A stretch of DNA of 64,000 nt. Source: UBA1127 sp034422455. GTDB lineage: Bacteria > Chloroflexota > Dehalococcoidia > Lucifugimonadales > UBA1127. The notes beneath the pieces were generated by a model, which saw only the letters and a program-made list of their open reading frames with translations, did not search any database and had not been told where the DNA came from. Shown here piece by piece: positions 17,165 through 25,669 of this stretch. Every line of letters starts with the position of its first letter. The stretch's first letter is position 1. Made by a program: the position numbers and the translations under genes. The stretch is from contig DAOUJQ010000023.1 in NCBI GenBank assembly GCA_034422455.1, positions 62,001-126,000 on the forward strand. The letters are read 5' to 3'.

Positions 17165-18025
17165 ATGGAGCGCGTTTTGGTGAATCTGGAGCCAAAGGTA
17201 AAGAGGATAAAGGCGAACGAGGCCATAGCCCTTGCGACGCAGGGGAAGTGGCAGGACGCCGTTGTGCTCAACCGGGAGATCCTGGAGCTCTTCCCAGACG
17301 ACGTGGAGGCCCTGAACCGGCTGGGCAAAGCGCTGGCCGAGACGGGCCGCTACTCCGAGGCGCGGAAGTCGCTGGAGCGCAGCCTGCAGATCTCGCCCAC
17401 CAACAGCATCGCGCGGAAGAACCTGGAGCGCATGGCGGGCATGGAGGACGCGCCCGTGCTGCCCTCCGTCCGGCGTGTGGCCCCGCAGGTCTTCCTGGAG
17501 GAGTCCGGCAAGAGCATCACCACGGCGCTGGTGGGCACGCCGCCGTCGGCCGCCCTTGGCCACATCTACAACGGCGACGTCGTGCAGCTGGAGGTCAGCG
17601 GCGCCACGGTTGCCGTGGTCAACTGCACCGGGCAGCCCCTGGGCCGCCTGGACCCCAAGCTGGCCGCGCGGCTGATCAAGCTGCAGAACGGCGGCAACAA
17701 GTACGTCGCAGCCGTGGCCTCCGTGAACCCCGACAGCATTTCCGTAGTCGTCCGCGAGACGTACCAGTCGGCCAAGATGAACGGCATCGTCTCGTTCCCG
17801 CCCTCCGGCGCCGCCGTGCCCGCGTACATGACGGACATGGACATGGGCCTGGACGACGACATGGACCTGGAAGTGACGGCAAGCTGGGTCCCGCTGACCG
17901 ACGACGGCCTGGGCGCCGATGACGCCGGAGACGACCCGCCGGCGTCCGTGAAGCCGCAGCGTTCCACGCGCGCCCTCCACGATGAGGAGGTCGAGGACGA
18001 GGAAGACGAGGAGATCAGGGTCTAG
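17165..18025 (+). CDS. TPR-repeat protein with acidic tail
   Basis: A 286-residue protein with no signal peptide. About residues 14-85 form two tetratricopeptide-type helical hairpins (GKWQDAVVLNREILELFPDD, then GRYSEARKSLERSLQISPTN), so it probably mediates protein contacts. Residues 110-205 form a beta-rich domain (VVQLEVSGATVAVVNCTGQPLGRL) that is not firmly recognised but recalls HIRAN-like or small barrel domains. The tail is strongly acidic (EEVEDEEDEEIRV). The function is unknown. A bidirectional terminator follows. Confidence 0.7.
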   Translation: MERVLVNLEPKVKRIKANEAIALATQGKWQDAVVLNREILELFPDDVEALNRLGKALAETGRYSEARKSLERSLQISPTNSIARKNLERMAGMEDAPVLPSVRRVAPQVFLEESGKSITTALVGTPPSAALGHIYNGDVVQLEVSGATVAVVNCTGQPLGRLDPKLAARLIKLQNGGNKYVAAVASVNPDSISVVVRETYQSAKMNGIVSFPPSGAAVPAYMTDMDMGLDDDMDLEVTASWVPLTDDGLGADDAGDDPPASVKPQRSTRALHDEEVEDEEDEEIRV

Positions 18026-18056
18026 GCACAGGCGAGGAAGGGGAAACCCGAAAGAG

Positions 18057-18083
18057 AGAGGCCCCGGTCCGACCGGGGCCTCT
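18057..18083. terminator. Bidirectional rho-independent terminator
   Basis: AGAGGCCCCGGT (18057-18068) pairs perfectly with ACCGGGGCCTCT (18072-18083) with a 3-nt loop. It sits between the convergent TPR gene and the A-type Fe-S gene and can serve both; T-rich sequence on the plus side is modest. Confidence 0.8.
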
Positions 18084-18109
18084 CCTCTTGTCCTTGGGAA
18101 ATGCGGGAG

Positions 18110-18466
18110 CTAGTGGCCGCTGCACCCACAGCCGCCCGCGCCGCACCCACATCCGCCGCTTCCGCAGCCGCAACCGGTTGCGGCGACGTTCGGGTTGTCG
18201 ATGGTGAAGCCGCTGCGCATCAGGTCCTCGACGTAGTCGATGCGTGCGCCCTGCATCAGCGGGGCGCTGTCGGGGTCGATGAGCACGCGCACTCCCTCGA
18301 CGACGGTCAGGACGTCGTCCTCGTTCTGGTCGGACTCTAGGGTGAGCATGTACTGGACGCCGTGGCCGGACGGGACCACGACCACGCGCAGGGCGGAGTC
18401 TTCGGCTTCCTCGTCCTCCATGATGGACTTCAGCTTCTCAACGGCCTCAGTGGTAACCTCAATCAT
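18110..18466 (-). CDS. A-type (IscA/HesB-like) Fe-S protein with a repeated CGCG tail
   Basis: A 118-residue protein with the HesB/IscA core, a scaffold or carrier for Fe-S clusters. The ATG at 18466 follows AGGAGG, and a consensus promoter lies upstream. The conserved C-terminal pair is Cys99/Cys101, but the tail adds Cys106/108 and Cys113/115, a triple CGC-type repeat in a Gly-rich tract. The first of the usual three ligands (near residue 35, GGCSG in relatives) is His35 here (PSGHGVQY). That may alter cluster binding, or this may be a related subgroup with another role. Confidence 0.8.
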   Translation of the reverse strand: MIEVTTEAVEKLKSIMEDEEAEDSALRVVVVPSGHGVQYMLTLESDQNEDDVLTVVEGVRVLIDPDSAPLMQGARIDYVEDLMRSGFTIDNPNVAATGCGCGSGGCGCGAGGCGCSGH

Positions 18467-18520
18467 CAGGGTCCTCCTTGGGGACTTACGCCGACACGCA
18501 TAGAACGGCAATAGGCCACT

Positions 18521-18549
18521 ACCGTACCATTGCGGACGTAGGGTGTCAA
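18521..18549 (-). promoter_or_regulatory. Predicted promoter of the A-type Fe-S protein gene
   Basis: On the minus strand: TTGACA (18549-18544), 17-bp spacer, TACGGT (18526-18521). The -35 box is a perfect consensus. It is divergent from the toxin-antitoxin promoter about 15 bp away. Confidence 0.6.
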
Positions 18550-18562
18550 TGACAATCACGCG

Positions 18563-18591
18563 GTGACGGTAGTAGCGGCCTCTGGCATAAT
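18563..18591 (+). promoter_or_regulatory. Predicted promoter of the toxin-antitoxin pair
   Basis: GTGACG (18563-18568), 17-bp spacer, CATAAT (18586-18591, 5 of 6). It is closely divergent from the Fe-S protein promoter. Confidence 0.45.
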
Positions 18592-18599
18592 GAGGATTG

Positions 18600-18626
18600 C
18601 CGGAGGTGTGAGACGGCAGCCTCCGG
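18600..18626. promoter_or_regulatory. Inverted repeat before the antitoxin RBS, possible autoregulatory operator
   Basis: CCGGAGG (18600-18606) and CCTCCGG (18620-18626) form a perfect 7-bp inverted repeat. It lies between the -10 box and the AGGGGG ribosome site of the antitoxin gene, where antitoxins usually bind; it could also be an mRNA hairpin. Confidence 0.4.
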
Positions 18627-18641
18627 AGGGGGTGCAATTTC

Positions 18642-19331
18642 ATGGCGACTACGGAGACGAAGGGTATACAACAGGAGCCATGGTACGGGAGGCTGTTCCT
18701 GCCTGCGTACGGAATAGGCCAAGCCGCCCGCTACGCCGGAGCACATCCGAATACCGTTGCCGCGTGGCACCGCGGCGCCAATCCGCTTCTCTCGTCGCTG
18801 GAGCGCCGTGAAGGCCTGTCCTACCTTCAGCTTGTGGAAGTTGCTTTTGTGTCGTTCTTTCGCCAACAGGGCATTTCCATGGCAAAGATCAGGGAGGCTA
18901 GACGGTACCTTGGAGAGGACCTCCAATGCGACTTTCCCTTCACTCGCTACCAATTCAAGACAGAGGGCATGAACATCTTGATGGAGCACCACAAGGCGCT
19001 CGGGCTCACCAGTGTTGAGCAACTCATCGTGGCGAATCGGCGGGGGCAGCTCGCGTGGACAGACTTTCTGGGCGACAAGTTCATGGAATTTGAGTACGAC
19101 TACGAAATGGCCCTTCGTTGGCACCCGGCCGGACTCGGCTCTCAAGTGATTATCGACCCCCGTTTTCGCTGGGGCCGCCCCATGGTCCAAGGGCTGGAAA
19201 CTTGGGCCATTGTGGGCCGGTTCGAAGCTGGAGAGAGCATTGCCGAGATTTCGGAGGATTTTGACGTCACTCCCGACGGAGTAATGGATGCTCTTAGATT
19301 TGAGGGTGTTGCCGAGGCCTCCCTCGCATGA
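18642..19331 (+). CDS. DUF433 antitoxin (VapB45-like) with N-terminal HTH
   Basis: A 229-residue protein. The C-terminal part, about 165-225 (VIIDPRFRWGRPMVQGLETW, then IAEISEDFDVTPDGVMDALR), is a DUF433 domain, a winged-helix-like antitoxin module. The N-terminal 19-50 (YGIGQAARYAGAHPNTVAAW) looks like a MerR-type helix-turn-helix. The middle (about 55-160) is less clear. Its stop overlaps the ATG of the PIN-like gene (ATGA), which fits an antitoxin-first toxin-antitoxin operon. GC content is lower than in neighbouring mfd, which suggests acquisition. Confidence 0.78.
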   Translation: MATTETKGIQQEPWYGRLFLPAYGIGQAARYAGAHPNTVAAWHRGANPLLSSLERREGLSYLQLVEVAFVSFFRQQGISMAKIREARRYLGEDLQCDFPFTRYQFKTEGMNILMEHHKALGLTSVEQLIVANRRGQLAWTDFLGDKFMEFEYDYEMALRWHPAGLGSQVIIDPRFRWGRPMVQGLETWAIVGRFEAGESIAEISEDFDVTPDGVMDALRFEGVAEASLA

Positions 19332-19729
19332 CCTTCTTCTGGGATAGGAACCTGGGGGTAGCAATTGCGCGGGCTATGCAGATACTCCATTCGCCGTTTA
19401 CCAACGAGGTCTACCAAGATCACTTCCCGCACGTTGCCAGAAACCCTGAGCGTGGCGATGAGTCCTGGCTACCCCTGCTGGGCGCAAGGGAGTGGTTTCT
19501 ACTAACCCAAGACTATCGGATTCACCATCGAAAGGGTGAAGCCGACGCTCTCCGATTGCAGAGAATTGGTTGCTTTTATCTGTGGGGGGCCAATGCCAAC
19601 CGGTGGGACATTGCACGATGCTTTATGAATGCGGTGCCCGACATCATGAAGGCCGCTGAAATCACGGTGCGGCCCTTCATCTACCGGGTCGATCGATTCA
19701 GTAAGCTCAACCCTGTCGCCCTCCCCTAA
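19328..19729 (+). CDS. PIN-like toxin (VapC45-like)
   Basis: A 133-residue protein following the DUF433 gene. The N-terminal TFFWDRNLGVAIARAMQIL, and DESWLPLLGAREWFLLTQDY, correspond to the acidic positions of PIN-like RNases of the VapC45 group (D6, E/D near 48-49, D near 65). It probably cleaves RNA when free of the antitoxin. It starts inside the antitoxin stop codon, and its own stop TAA (19727-19729) overlaps the mfd stop on the other strand, so there is no room for a terminator between them. Confidence 0.75.
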   Translation: MTFFWDRNLGVAIARAMQILHSPFTNEVYQDHFPHVARNPERGDESWLPLLGAREWFLLTQDYRIHHRKGEADALRLQRIGCFYLWGANANRWDIARCFMNAVPDIMKAAEITVRPFIYRVDRFSKLNPVALP

Positions 19730-22700
19730 CCCCCAGCCAGCTCCAGCACGCGCTCCCGGAAGGCGGCGAGCCGCTCCAGCGTCCACGCCAGCGTCTCCGT
19801 CCATCCCTCCTTGACCTGCACGCGCACGAGGGCGTCGCCGACGCGGGCGTTTGCGCCGAGCTCCCGCTGCAGCAGCGGCCCCGCGCCGCCGACGCCGTTG
19901 CGCAAACGCAGCGCGATGGATGCGCCCTCCTTGGCCACGGACTCGACGCCGGCCGCGCGGGCCAGCGCCTTGATGCGCACGGCGTAGACGAGGTTCTGCA
20001 CCGGCTCCGGCGTCGGCCCGAAGCGGTCGCGCAGCTCCTCGCCGATGACCACGGCCTCCTCCGTGTCCATCGCTCGGGCGAGCCGCCCGTACGCGCCGAG
20101 CCGCAGCGGCAGGTCCGCGATGTAGTCTTCCGGGATGTAGGCCTCCAGCGGCAGGTCAACCGACACCTGCGACTGGTCCATCCTCGGCGGCAGCGGCCCG
20201 CCCTCCTGCTCAGCTTTGAGCTGTGCCACCGACTCCTCCAGCAGGCGGGTGTACAGGTCGAAGCCGACGGCGTGGACGTGGCCGCTCTGCTCCGGCCCCA
20301 GGATGTTGCCCGCGCCGCGGATCTCCAGGTCCTTCATGGCGATGCGGAACCCCGCGCCCAGCTCCTGGTAGGCGAGCATGGCCTTGAGCCGCTTCTGCGC
20401 CGCCTGTGTCATGGGTATGCCGGGCGTGACGAGGAAGTAGGCGTAGGCGTGGCGCGTGCCCCGGCCGACGCGGCCCCGGAGCTGGTACATCTGCGCGAGC
20501 CCCAGCATCTCCGGACGGTGGACGAGGATGGTGTTGGCGTTCGGCATGTCGAGGCCGGCCTCGATGATGGTGGTCGAGACCAGGACGTCGGTCTCGCCGC
20601 GCATGAAGTCGTTCATCACGGCGGCGAGCTCCTCCTCATCCATGCGCCCGTGCCCGACGGCCACCCTGGCCTGCGGGGCCAGCCGCTGGATACGGTCAGC
20701 CCACTCGTGGATGGTGCGGATGCGGTTGTGGAGGAAGAAGACCTGCCCGCCCCGGTCGAGCTCCCGCAGCAGCGCCTCCTGCACCACGCTGTCGTTGTAG
20801 TCGCAGACGAAGGTGCGGACGGGCTGCCGCTCCTCCGGCGGCGTGTGCACCGTCGTCATGTCGCGGACGCCGGCCAGCGCCATCGACAGCGTGCGCGGGA
20901 TGGGCGTGGCTGTCAGCGTCAGCACGTCGACCTCCCGCCGCATCTTCTTGAACCATTCCTTGTGCACGACGCCGAACCGCTGCTCGTCGTCGACGACCAC
21001 GAGGCCCAGGTTGGCGAACTCCACGTCCTTCTGCAACACCCGGTGCGTGCCGATGACGATGTCGACGGCGCCCTGCCTGAGCGCCTGCAGGGTGGCGGCC
21101 TGCTCCTGCGCCGTGCGGAAGCGGCTGAGCACCTCGATGCGCACGGGGTACGGGCTGAGGCGGTCGGCGAAGGTGGCGTAGTGCTGCTGTGCGAGAACGG
21201 TGGTCGGGCACAGCACCGCCACCTGCATGCCGTCCTGCACGGCCTTGAACGCGGCCCGCACGGCGATTTCCGTCTTCCCATAGCCGACGTCGCCACAGAC
21301 GAGGTGGTCCATGGGGTGCGGTTCCTCCATGGCGGCCTTGACCGCGTCAATGGCTTCCATCTGGTCGCGGGTCTCCGTGTAGGGGAAGGCGTCCTCCATC
21401 TCGTGCTGCCACAGGGTGTCCGGCGCGAATGGGTGGCCGGGCAGCACCTGCCGGGCGGCGTAGAGCGCCACCAGCTCCTCCGCCATCTCCCAGGCGGCCC
21501 GCTGGGCCCGCTCCTTGGCCCGCGCCCACTCGCGTCCGCCAAGCCGCGTCAGCGTGGGGGCGTCGTCCCCCGGCGCGACGTAGGGCGAGACCCGGTCCAG
21601 GTGCTCGGACGGGACGTAGAGCCTGTCGCCCTCCGCGTACTCCAGCGTCAGGTACTCACGCTCGCCGTTCTCCCCCGCCACACGCCGCACCCCGGCGAAT
21701 CTCGCGATGCCGTGGTCGACGTGCACGACGTAGGAGCCCGGTACGAGCTCCGTCAAGAAGGCCTCGCGACGCACCGCGTGCTTGCGAAGGACGCGGCGGC
21801 GCTTGGCGTGGCCGAAGACCTCCGTGTCGGTGAAGACGGTGAGCGGGCCGGACTCGAGCTCCAGGCGCATGCCCTCCGTCACGGGCGTCGCGACCAGGGT
21901 GACGGAGCCGGGCGGCGGCGCATGCAGCACGTCGGTGAGCAGCGACGCGCCGACGTCGTAGCCGCGAAGCACCTCCTGCAGCCGCTCGGCGTGGTGCGAA
22001 AGCACGAGGACGCGCTCGCGGGCGGAGGCCCGCTCCCCGGCGTCCTTCGCGAAGGCTTCCAGCCGGCCCCAGAAGCTCGGCGCGGGGACGGCCTGCAGCC
22101 CGCCAGGGCCCTCGGCCGCCGACGGCGTCAGCCAGTCGAGGTGCAGGCGGCTGGCGTGCCCCTCGATGCGCCCCCAGACGTGCTCCCACGCCCACCACGG
22201 CGATGCCCATTCCCTTGGCAGCTCGCGTCGCTCCACCTTGGCGGCCAGCAGCGCGGCGGCCTGCTCCTCCAGCGTCGCGGCCTCCTGGGCCACACGATCC
22301 GGCTCAACGACGGCGACGGCGGCATCGGCGGGCAGGTAGTCGAGGGGGCTGCCGTCGCAGAGGAAACCCGCGTACAGGCCCGCCTCGCCGATGTTCTCCC
22401 CTGCCTCCATGCGCTCCACGTCCTCCCGCAGGCGTTCAAGCGGGTCGGGCGCCAACGCGTCCGGGTCGAGCACCGCCACTATCGCGTCCAGCGCGGCCGC
22501 GTCGACGGGGTGGTCCCACGCGGGGGTGACGGTGACGCTCTGGACCGGCTGCAGCGACCGCTGCGTCAGCGGGTCGAAGGGCCGGATGTCCTCTATGACG
22601 TCGCCAAACAGCTCGATGCGGACCGGCGCGTCGGCGCTGGGCGGGTACACGTCCAGGATGCCGCCGCGGCGGCTGGCGGAGCCGGGGGCCTCCACGGTGG

Positions 22701-23229
22701 GCTCCATGACGTAGCCCATCGCCGCCCACCGGGCCAGCAGCGGCCCCGTCTGGACGCTTTGCCCCACGGTCAGCGTGTGGGTGGTGTCCTCGAACTGGTC
22801 CGGCCGGAGCGTGCGCTGGCAGAGGGCCGCAACGGATGCCACGAGCAGCAGCCCCGTCGGGCCATCGGCGCGCTGGTATTCGAGCAGGGCCGACAGGACG
22901 CCGAGCCGGCCGTGCGCGACGCCCTCGTCCTCGGCCAGGCGCTCGTAGGGGAGCGACTCGCTCTCCGGCAGGCGGAGGACCGTGGCGGCGTCGCCGTCCT
23001 CGCCGAGCACAGTCGTCAGCTCGTCGGTGAGACGGTCGGCGTCCTCCGGCTTGGCGGTGACCACGAGCATCACGCGTCGCAGGTCGCGGCAGAGCCCGGC
23101 GAGCAGGTAGGCGCGGGCTGCGTCCGGGGCTGTGAGGTGCACAGGCGCAGGGCCACCGCTGTCGCCGCCGAGCGCCCTCTGGAACGCCGCCGATTCGCCG
23201 AGAAGGTCCAGTATGCCGGTGAGCGCCAT
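19726..23229 (-). CDS. mfd: Transcription-repair coupling factor
   Basis: DNA translocase (1167 aa) that removes stalled RNA polymerase at lesions and recruits UvrA. Order: N-terminal UvrB-like region, RNA-polymerase interaction domain (GSYVVHVDHGIARFAGVRRV), RecG-type helicase motor with Walker A VCGDVGYGKTEIAV and motif II VVDDEQRFGV, then the C-terminal TRCF domain. The ATG at 23229 (MALTGILDLLGE) is chosen over a start 70 codons upstream because it has a GGAG site and the upstream stretch is basic and non-homologous. Its 3' end overlaps the toxin gene tail-to-tail by 4 bp. Confidence 0.95.
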   Translation of the reverse strand: MALTGILDLLGESAAFQRALGGDSGGPAPVHLTAPDAARAYLLAGLCRDLRRVMLVVTAKPEDADRLTDELTTVLGEDGDAATVLRLPESESLPYERLAEDEGVAHGRLGVLSALLEYQRADGPTGLLLVASVAALCQRTLRPDQFEDTTHTLTVGQSVQTGPLLARWAAMGYVMEPTVEAPGSASRRGGILDVYPPSADAPVRIELFGDVIEDIRPFDPLTQRSLQPVQSVTVTPAWDHPVDAAALDAIVAVLDPDALAPDPLERLREDVERMEAGENIGEAGLYAGFLCDGSPLDYLPADAAVAVVEPDRVAQEAATLEEQAAALLAAKVERRELPREWASPWWAWEHVWGRIEGHASRLHLDWLTPSAAEGPGGLQAVPAPSFWGRLEAFAKDAGERASARERVLVLSHHAERLQEVLRGYDVGASLLTDVLHAPPPGSVTLVATPVTEGMRLELESGPLTVFTDTEVFGHAKRRRVLRKHAVRREAFLTELVPGSYVVHVDHGIARFAGVRRVAGENGEREYLTLEYAEGDRLYVPSEHLDRVSPYVAPGDDAPTLTRLGGREWARAKERAQRAAWEMAEELVALYAARQVLPGHPFAPDTLWQHEMEDAFPYTETRDQMEAIDAVKAAMEEPHPMDHLVCGDVGYGKTEIAVRAAFKAVQDGMQVAVLCPTTVLAQQHYATFADRLSPYPVRIEVLSRFRTAQEQAATLQALRQGAVDIVIGTHRVLQKDVEFANLGLVVVDDEQRFGVVHKEWFKKMRREVDVLTLTATPIPRTLSMALAGVRDMTTVHTPPEERQPVRTFVCDYNDSVVQEALLRELDRGGQVFFLHNRIRTIHEWADRIQRLAPQARVAVGHGRMDEEELAAVMNDFMRGETDVLVSTTIIEAGLDMPNANTILVHRPEMLGLAQMYQLRGRVGRGTRHAYAYFLVTPGIPMTQAAQKRLKAMLAYQELGAGFRIAMKDLEIRGAGNILGPEQSGHVHAVGFDLYTRLLEESVAQLKAEQEGGPLPPRMDQSQVSVDLPLEAYIPEDYIADLPLRLGAYGRLARAMDTEEAVVIGEELRDRFGPTPEPVQNLVYAVRIKALARAAGVESVAKEGASIALRLRNGVGGAGPLLQRELGANARVGDALVRVQVKEGWTETLAWTLERLAAFRERVLELAGG

Positions 23230-23320
23230 GGCCCGCTCCAAACGCTGCTTCTTGCTGGCTAAAGACACGCCAATAGGGCCAGCGCGGGCGGGGAACGCCG
23301 TTCGCGCTGACCTCCGTCGC

Positions 23321-23349
23321 ATTGTAGCACGGGGCCTCTCCGTTGCGAA
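23321..23349 (-). promoter_or_regulatory. Predicted mfd promoter
   Basis: On the minus strand: TTCGCA (4 of 6), 17-bp spacer, TACAAT (5 of 6). It gives a leader of about 85 nt. On the plus strand, a perfect TATAAT at 23376-23381 lacks a good -35 box and may drive proB. Confidence 0.5.
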
Positions 23350-23411
23350 AACCGTCGCCGCAGCTAAGGCTGATGTATAATGGCAGGGCAAACCCGCCAC
23401 GAGGACTCTCC

Positions 23412-24281
23412 ATGGCATCGACAAACGGCGCCGCCTCACAGCGGCCGCTGGCAGAGGCGCGACGCGTGGTCGTGAAGCTGGGGACCGCGCTCCTCACCGG
23501 GGCCGTCGACCAGCTTGACCTGCCGACGCTCGAGGACCTGGTCGCGCAGGTCGTCGCACTGCGGGCGCGCGGCGTCGACGTGGTGGTTGTCACCTCCGGC
23601 GCCGTGGCCGCTGGCCGCCAGGCCCTGGAGGAGCGGGACAGCGCGCCCGACGCCCTGCCGGAGCCCCGGGAGCGGACGCCCCTGCTGCGCCAGGTGCTGG
23701 CAGCGATAGGCCAGAGCCGGTTGATGCACGAATACGAGCGGCTCTTCGGCGCCCGCGGCGTCATTGTCGCCCAGGCCCTCCTGACACGCGGCGACGTCGA
23801 CGACGAGGTGCGGCGGCTGAACACCCAGAACACCCTGGAAGAGCTGCTCAAGCTGGGCGTTTTGCCCATCATCAACGAAAACGACGTCGTCGCCAACGAC
23901 GAGCTCGAGGGCGTTATCATCGGCGACAACGACACGCTTTCCGCCGTTGTGGCCCGGCTCCTTGGCGCGGACCTGCTCATCATCCTGGGCGAGGTGGCGG
24001 GCCTCTACTCAGCGGACCCCAACGTCCACCCGGACGTGGAGTTCATCTCCGAGGTGCCCGACTTGGAGGCCCTCTCGGCGGACGTGAGCACGCCGCCGAA
24101 CGCGCGGGCCCGCGGCGGCATGGCCACCAAGATCAGCGCGGCCCGTGAGGCTACGGCGGCGGGCACGAGCGTGATCATCGCCGACGGCCACCTGCCCGAC
24201 GTCCTCGCGCGGCTGCTGGCCGGCGAGCCTCTGGGCACCTGGTTCGCGGCGGCGGAGAAGTCGAAGGAAGCCACGGGCTAG
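23412..24281 (+). CDS. proB: Glutamate 5-kinase
   Basis: First enzyme of proline synthesis: ATP plus glutamate gives gamma-glutamyl phosphate. A 289-residue amino-acid-kinase domain with RVVVKLGTALLTG, PIINENDVVANDE, IGDNDTLSAVVA and GGMATKISAA. The C-terminal PUA domain of Escherichia coli ProB (367 aa) is absent, as in a subset of bacteria. ATG at 23412 with GAGGA upstream. proA follows after 11 bp, so this is a proBA operon. Confidence 0.94.
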   Translation: MASTNGAASQRPLAEARRVVVKLGTALLTGAVDQLDLPTLEDLVAQVVALRARGVDVVVVTSGAVAAGRQALEERDSAPDALPEPRERTPLLRQVLAAIGQSRLMHEYERLFGARGVIVAQALLTRGDVDDEVRRLNTQNTLEELLKLGVLPIINENDVVANDELEGVIIGDNDTLSAVVARLLGADLLIILGEVAGLYSADPNVHPDVEFISEVPDLEALSADVSTPPNARARGGMATKISAAREATAAGTSVIIADGHLPDVLARLLAGEPLGTWFAAAEKSKEATG

Positions 24282-24292
24282 AGGAGCACGCC

Positions 24293-25570
24293 ATGGCGAC
24301 TGCAATTGCTCCTGAACTGGAAACCAAGGGACGCGCTGCGAGGGCGGCCGCCCCCGGCCTGGCGCGCACGCCGTCGGCCGTGAAGGACCGGGCGCTGCTC
24401 AACGTCGCGGAGGCGCTGGAGGCCCAGGCGGGCCGCATCGTCGAGGCCAACCAGCTTGACCTGCAGGCCGGGCGTGACAGCGGCCTTTCGGCGGCGCTGA
24501 TGGACCGCCTCATGCTGGACGCCGGGCGCATCGCCGGCATGGCCGCGGGCGTCCGCGAGATCGCCGCGTTGCCCGACCCGGTGGGCCAGGAGATCGAGCG
24601 CTACACCCGCCCCGACGGGCTCATCGTGACGCGTCGCAGGACGCCCCTGGGCGTCGTCGGCGTCATCTACGAGAGCCGTCCCAACGTCACCGTCGACATC
24701 GCCGCCCTGTGCTTCAAGGCGGGCGACCCCTGCATCCTGCGCGGCGGCAAGGAGGCGGTGCACACCAACACCGCGCTCGCCGCCATCATCCGAGACGCCA
24801 TCGAGGCGGCGGGCGGTCTCGGCGACGCGGTCCAGTTCGTGGAGGACACGGACCGGGCGCTGGTGCTGCAGATGCTCGGCATGACGGAGTACATCGACCT
24901 GATCGTGCCGCGCGGCAGCTCCTCGCTGGTGAACTTCGTGGCGGAGAACGCCGCGATGCCCGCCATCACGGGCGGCATCGGCGTCTGCCACACCTACGTG
25001 GACGCCGCCGCCGCGTTGGAGACGGCCGTCGATGTGACGACGAACGCCAAGGTGCGCAGGCCCTCGGTGTGCAACGCGCTCGACACCGTGCTCGTGCACG
25101 CGCAGATCGCCCCGAAGGCGCTGCCCCTGATGGCGTCGCGCATGGGCGAGGCCGGCGTCGAGCTGCGCTGCGACCGCCGCTCCGCCACGCTGCTGGCGGC
25201 GCAGCACGGCGCGTCCGTCGTGCCCGCCACCGAGGAAGACTTTGGGCAGGAGTTCCTCGACCTCATCTGCTCCGTCAAGGTCGTGGACTCCATGGACGAG
25301 GCGCTGGAGCACATCGCGCACTACGGCTCCGGCCACTCGGAGGCCATCATCACGGAGGACGGCGAGGCGGCGGAGCGGTTCCTCGACGAGGTGGACGCGG
25401 CGGCGGTCTTCGTGAACGCGAGCACCGGCTTCAACGACGGCTTCGAGTTCGGCCTCGGCGCCGAGCTCGCCATCAGCACCAACAAGTTCCACGCCCGGGG
25501 CCCCATGGGCCTGCGGGAGCTGACCAGCTACAAGTGGGTGGTGCTCGGCGAGGGCCACACCCGCCCGTAG
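24293..25570 (+). CDS. proA: Gamma-glutamyl phosphate reductase
   Basis: Second step of proline synthesis: NADPH reduces gamma-glutamyl phosphate to glutamate semialdehyde. A 425-residue aldehyde-dehydrogenase-superfamily protein. The catalytic Cys is in RRPSVCNALDTVLVH, and GVVGVIYESRPNVTVD and YGSGHSEAIITED are family signatures. GAGGAG precedes the ATG. An R2 repeat follows the stop codon by about 10 bp. Confidence 0.95.
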   Translation: MATAIAPELETKGRAARAAAPGLARTPSAVKDRALLNVAEALEAQAGRIVEANQLDLQAGRDSGLSAALMDRLMLDAGRIAGMAAGVREIAALPDPVGQEIERYTRPDGLIVTRRRTPLGVVGVIYESRPNVTVDIAALCFKAGDPCILRGGKEAVHTNTALAAIIRDAIEAAGGLGDAVQFVEDTDRALVLQMLGMTEYIDLIVPRGSSSLVNFVAENAAMPAITGGIGVCHTYVDAAAALETAVDVTTNAKVRRPSVCNALDTVLVHAQIAPKALPLMASRMGEAGVELRCDRRSATLLAAQHGASVVPATEEDFGQEFLDLICSVKVVDSMDEALEHIAHYGSGHSEAIITEDGEAAERFLDEVDAAAVFVNASTGFNDGFEFGLGAELAISTNKFHARGPMGLRELTSYKWVVLGEGHTRP

Positions 25571-25579
25571 GCTGTCTTC

Positions 25580-25606
25580 GTCATTCCCGCGCAGGCGGGA
25601 ATCCAG
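25580..25606 (+). repeat. Dispersed repeat family R2, copy 3
   Basis: GTCATTCCCGCGCAGGCGGG followed by AATCCAG. ATTCCCGC and GCGGGAAT make a perfect hairpin with a short loop. It is identical over 27 bp to the copy at 38299. Confidence 0.85.
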
Positions 25607-25669
25607 TGGGGCGGTGTGTGCGAGGCCACACTCGCGGCTGTCCTGCAGCCGGACCGGAAGGAGGCGGAC

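Noticed and set aside
20272..23262. A plus-strand frame of nearly 1000 codons opposite mfd
   Set aside because: No domain pattern, and the mfd helicase motifs on the other strand are unambiguous.
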